Below, in pieces: positions 60,248-64,000 of a DNA stretch of 64,000 bases (positions are counted from its first letter, which is position 1; each line of letters begins with the position of its first letter). The position numbers and the translations under genes were made by a program. This DNA is from Oreohelix idahoensis (taxonomy: Eukaryota; Mollusca; Gastropoda; Stylommatophora; Oreohelicidae), in the NCBI GenBank assembly GCA_024509875.1, contig JAMPIV010016244.1, positions 186,001 through 250,000 of the forward strand, given 5' to 3'. The notes below the pieces were generated by a model. It worked only from the letters and a program-made list of their open reading frames with translations. It was not told the DNA's origin and ran no database searches.

Positions 60248-61243
60248 GACTGAATAGGATTCACGTTTATTTCATTTTGCATTTTATAGTAAGTGACTAT
60301 TGTTATACCTTATGACTAAACTAACAGGCGCCGACAATAAAATAACTATTAACGACAGACGATATTTGTAAGTGCGCGTAGGGGTAATTAAAACAATAGT
60401 TGATAGTGTGAGCTGTGCATTGACACACAGAAAGGGTGGGAAGGTGCAGGCCTTGGTCTGAACCTAACAGCGCAGCGCAGGCGAAAAGCTGACCGTATAG
60501 TTGTAAATAAAGTCACCGTGTGCCTTTTAACTTTAAGTAAGACTGCCGGAGCGGGAGAGAGATCGTTTCGTCCCCGTCCGTGCACATATAGAATAGTTGC
60601 ATTTCTTTTTCATAATGTCTTGTTTATTTCTCGCAGACCTGACATAGCGGCCAGCGGTTTTTTCCTTTATTATTGTCTCCAGTTACTGATGGGATTTATG
60701 TTGTCGTCTTCGTGGCTTACAAGTCTCAAGTCCATGTTGTGAACAGGACTGGCCAAAAGACAAAGAAACATTTAACTATTAAGTTTAACTGGATTATCAA
60801 TTCCCAGATATTTTTTCCAATTTTATCAGCCCACGGGAGTGGTATATGCAACAATAGAAACATCTAACTTTTGACAGACGCAGCACTGGATTTATTCAGA
60901 AAGTTGTGCTGTTTCGAAATCCACAGAGCCATCCGATAGGATTTACCAATCAATTACTTACCATCATCAGTAACAATTGTTAGCAACTATCTGTGTCCAC
61001 ATACCAGAAGTATTTGTTTTTCCATGCTTTGCCGTGAACACTAGATCTCGATTTTTCTACCATTAACTATTCGAGATGACATTATCGATTCATGATTACC
61101 TCACCAAACTTGGCGTCCACCTTATAAATTTATTGTCAAGGCTGGACTGGGGCAAAATTTGGCACTGAACCCTGACATTATCATATCGGTAAATATGTTC
61201 AGGATAACTGTACATTCCAGGAAACATCACCAAGATTTAGGTA

Positions 61244-61293
<50 letters not shown>

Positions 61294-62000
61294 TCGTGGC
61301 CACGTATGTCAGAGATAGAGAGATTTAATATTTTATTGTTACGGTAGCTTGTACCAAACTAGTTATTTTGCTTTAACAATTGTTTACTTTACAGAGTAGC
61401 ACGTATTAGGAATTTTGTTTTCTGACTGTCTATACTGTAACCTAGTGCTAACCTTTAACCTTTGGGGTTATTAACTTATTGGGTTCTTATCTTCTCAAGG
61501 AGGGGAGGGCACGGGTATTCTGTTAATTCTCTCTATATACGTAATTTTTGATTTTTTTTTTTAAATATTCGATGTTGTAAAGTTTAGTGATAATAAACAA
61601 CAAAAGAACTAATTTTGTGTGTGTTGGTCCGACCCATACCCAAATTTACCCATAGTTTTTTCACATTTGTGTGTCTTGTTGTCATATAGCTGTGTGTGTG
61701 TGCGTGTATAGTAAACTTATTTTTCTCAATATAAGGGGGTGCAAGATTATCTGATACTAAATTATAGACGTACAGATAGGCTGGACTAGAGAAACTACTC
61801 AGCCCAGAGACATCTTTTCCTTAACTATTCACTCATGAAAATCTTTTTCTTACACTTTACTTCTCACGAACTATCACCATCTCCTATACTCAGGTGGGAC
61901 CTTAAATAGCTTTAAAACCTATCTACGCACGACAGAATGGTCACTCGTCCACGGGATTTGATCTAAGTCTGGAACAGCACGACAGAAATGTTGGCATATC
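60248..62000. other. Unrecognised intergenic DNA
   Basis: No gene recognised. An AATAAAGTC signal at about 60,506 and a (GA)n run at 61,245-61,290 are the only marked features. Confidence 0.35.
61245..61290 (+). repeat. (GA)n microsatellite
   Basis: About 23 uninterrupted GA units. Confidence 0.95.
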
Positions 62001-62004
62001 TCCA

Positions 62005-62146
62005 GGGCTCGTCATGCTGACGATTTTGCTGCCTGGTGTGCTGCTGAACATTTGCCTACTGCGAAGTTCAAGATGCAAGCAGCACTGAATACCATCGGTA
62101 AATGGACATCAGACTGAGGAGTACAGATAAACCTCTCCAAGACAGT
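62005..62146 (+). mobile_element. Reverse transcriptase scrap around the catalytic ADD
   Basis: One frame reads RHADDFAAWCAAEHLPTA, then AALNTIGKWTSD-stop-GVQINLSKT; this is the palm motif and following helix of a LINE RT (Jockey- or I-type), with the Trp of the SDWG block changed to TGA. It joins family B at about 62,151 without a tail. Confidence 0.6.
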
Positions 62147-62150
62147 AGCA

Positions 62151-63209
62151 AAAATCAACTGGCTATAGGAGGAAGCATGTTTCCACATAAGAAAATACAC
62201 AAGGCAAAATGGATATCACCAGACCATAGAACAGAAAATCAGATTGATCATATATGCATAAACAAGAAGTTTAGATCATCATTGCAGGATGTAAAGGTAT
62301 ATAGAGGAGAAGATGTGGCATCAGACCACCACCTTCTGATAGCCAAAGTAAAAATGAAACTCAAGTGATATGCAACAATGCAAAATTATAGACAACAATT
62401 TAATGTAGGACATCTAAGGAATCAAGAAACAAGAGACAAATTTGCGGTTACAATATCCAACAAATTTCAGGTGCTCCAACAGCTGGAAGAGGCAGAGAAT
62501 ACAGAAGACTATTGGCAGCAAATCAAAACGGTATGGAATGAGACATGTGAAGAAATACTGGGGAAAAGGGAACGACAACAAAAAGCATGGATAACAACAG
62601 AAACCATCAATAAGATAAAAGATAGGAAAAACAAGAAAGCAGGTTTAAACAAAAGCATAACCAGAAGTTCCAAAGCCAAGGCTCAAGAAGTGTACACAGA
62701 AGCAAACAAAGAAGTAAAAAGAAGTACGAAAAGAGACAAGAGGAAGTATACTGAGGAGTTGGCAAGAGAGGCAGAAGATGCTGCAGCTAAAGGTAATATG
62801 AGAGAACTGTATAACAGCACAAAGAAGCTAACGGGGAAATACAAGCAAACAAGTTGCATCATAAAAGACAAGAATGGAAAACTGCTCAGCAATATACAAG
62901 AGCAAATGAAGAGGTTGACAGAATATTTTGAGGACCTTCTCAATAGACCAGCTCCACAAAACCCCTTGGACATCCAGCCAGCAGAAGAAGAGCTACAAAT
63001 TAACGGTGAAAGACCAACTAAGGAAGAAATAAAGAAAGCCATAAAGCTTCTAAGAGATGGAAAAGCGTCTGGACCTGATGGCATCCCAGCAGAGGCCATC
63101 AAAGCAGATATCGACACGGCTACAGAGATGTTATATACATTACTTGGTAAAGTCTGGGAAAAGGAAGAGATACCAGCAGAATGGAAGGAAGGATATCTTT
63201 CTATCTATT
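62151..63209 (+). mobile_element. RTE-like LINE family B, internal fragment
   Basis: Very close to 42,497-43,545 of the longest copy: it begins in the endonuclease at NQLAIGGSMFPHKK, keeps one frame to EIPAEWKEGY and then ends abruptly at 63,209. The only defect inside is TGA at 62,366 in place of an Arg codon. The correct ATGTTATATACA at 63,127 shows the extra T at 43,470. Missing at both ends. Confidence 0.85.
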
Positions 63210-63743
63210 AGATAGATTTTTTTGAACTATCTTACTCAACCATATAAAAAAGTTAACAAAAACCCGACCTATGGCCTACGATGTTCTGTCTAGAATAATG
63301 TCGTGGTCATGTCGATAAGATGTCAGTCGTATAATATTATTATATTAAACAAAGGGGTGTCAACTGTCGCTTAATAATTATCTACTGAACTTAAAGACTG
63401 TTTTGTGAGTAAAGTTCCATTCGAAGACTGTTTAATTGTTCCGATCCTGAATGAATTTAAGTTTCATAACGTTCAATTAGTCATGTCACATAACGAAATT
63501 TGTCCAATTTGAATTCAGATATTATTTCCGACTATCTTGGTAACAGTTGTATTAGTAATGGACACAAGCCAAAGTCCCCGTGTGAATATGTCTCTTGCTT
63601 TCATTAATCTCGTTCGACTAGCGTCTCTATGTTTGTTTCTCTGAATAATCATTGACGTTTCATTCATAGGTGGATAATTCATTGATCGAATTCTGTCTTT
63701 TGGTATGATTAATTTTGTGAAGTTATTTGAAGACTATCCGCAT
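63210..63743. other. Unrecognised spacer
   Basis: No gene or known element seen. Confidence 0.3.
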
Positions 63744-64000
63744 TCATGAATCGTCTTCCAAAGGATTTCTTGAGAGTACGTCGGTCACGATGTTTTCTGT
63801 CCCCGATATGTACTCAATGGTGAATTCGAATGGTTGTAGGAGGATAGCAAACCTCGTAAGTTTTGGGCTTTTGTGATTCGAGCGACGTAGGGATGCCACC
63901 GCCTTCTGATCTGTTTGGATCAAGAACGGTGCACCCAGTAAACATTTTTCTAATTTGTTGATGGCCCACACGACAGCCAAAAACTCTTTATCCACCATTG
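63744..64000 (-). pseudogene. Gypsy-type RT connection and RNase H fragment, cut by the window edge
   Basis: The minus-strand frame gives DKEFLAVVWAINKLEKCLLG, PFLIQTDQKAVASL, LQPFEFTIEYISGTENI and DVLSR, the standard RNase H block of Ty3/Gypsy polyproteins, which degrades the RNA template. It enters from beyond the window and hits TGA at 63,744, before the tether and integrase that should follow. Most likely a broken copy; the part outside the window cannot be judged. Confidence 0.85.

Overview
The window looks like repeat-dense nuclear DNA of an invertebrate animal, most likely a mollusc or another lophotrochozoan. The reasons are a TGEKP-linked C2H2 zinc-finger array, spliced-gene signals, no bacterial-style operons, and a mix of RTE-like, I/Nimb-like and restriction-like-endonuclease LINEs, tRNA-headed SINEs, Tc1, Gypsy and Polinton relics. 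The taxon is inferred; no single feature proves it. The only convincing host gene is the zinc-finger exon near 11-13.4 kb. Almost everything else recognisable is mobile DNA. Several open reading frames in the region begin at GTG or inside other elements, so starts were judged from homology and splice signals, not from the longest ORF.

Layout. 0-6.4 kb: minus-strand RTE-like LINE pieces (families D and A), plus-strand I/Nimb-like pieces and an LTR-like interval. 6.4-10.1 kb: a nearly intact minus-strand R2/HERO-like LINE that split a Nimb-like copy, whose 3' end resumes at 10,136. 10.97-16.7 kb: the C2H2 zinc-finger exon, its decayed continuation, and a 2.4-kb insertion with a 5-bp target duplication inside the decayed part. 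16.7-22.9 kb: a degenerate CTCT-rich repeat field carrying RTE-like copies (families E and B). 22.9-29.8 kb: a nested stack in which a HERO-like relic is interrupted by RTE-like A, RTE-like A is interrupted by a 4,060-bp Nimb-like element, and the HERO-like relic is separately interrupted by a ~306-bp SINE. Target duplications support all three insertions.

29.8-41.6 kb: mostly unrecognised AT-rich DNA with two minisatellites, two tRNA-derived SINEs and 3' scraps of several LINEs. 41.6-44.9 kb: an RTE-like family B element broken by one extra base. 45.5-49.1 kb: a small Nimb insertion, TA arrays and a dead Tc1 element with matching terminal inverted repeats. 50.0-52.6 kb: a Polinton-type DNA polymerase B fragment and three tandem-repeat fields. 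53.2-53.5 kb: a possible host exon whose splice donor is triplicated by a 48-bp repeat. 53.8-64 kb: RTE-like pieces, a Gypsy 3' LTR with polypurine tract and a nearby gag relic, a second LTR-like block, and a Gypsy RNase H fragment running off the window.

The (GAA)n-tailed SINE and the Nimb-like LINEs share their 3' ends, so the LINE probably supplied the machinery that copied the SINE. I found no defence locus, biosynthetic cluster or other clearly new cellular system. The notable content is the transposon stratigraphy and a few uncertain exons.
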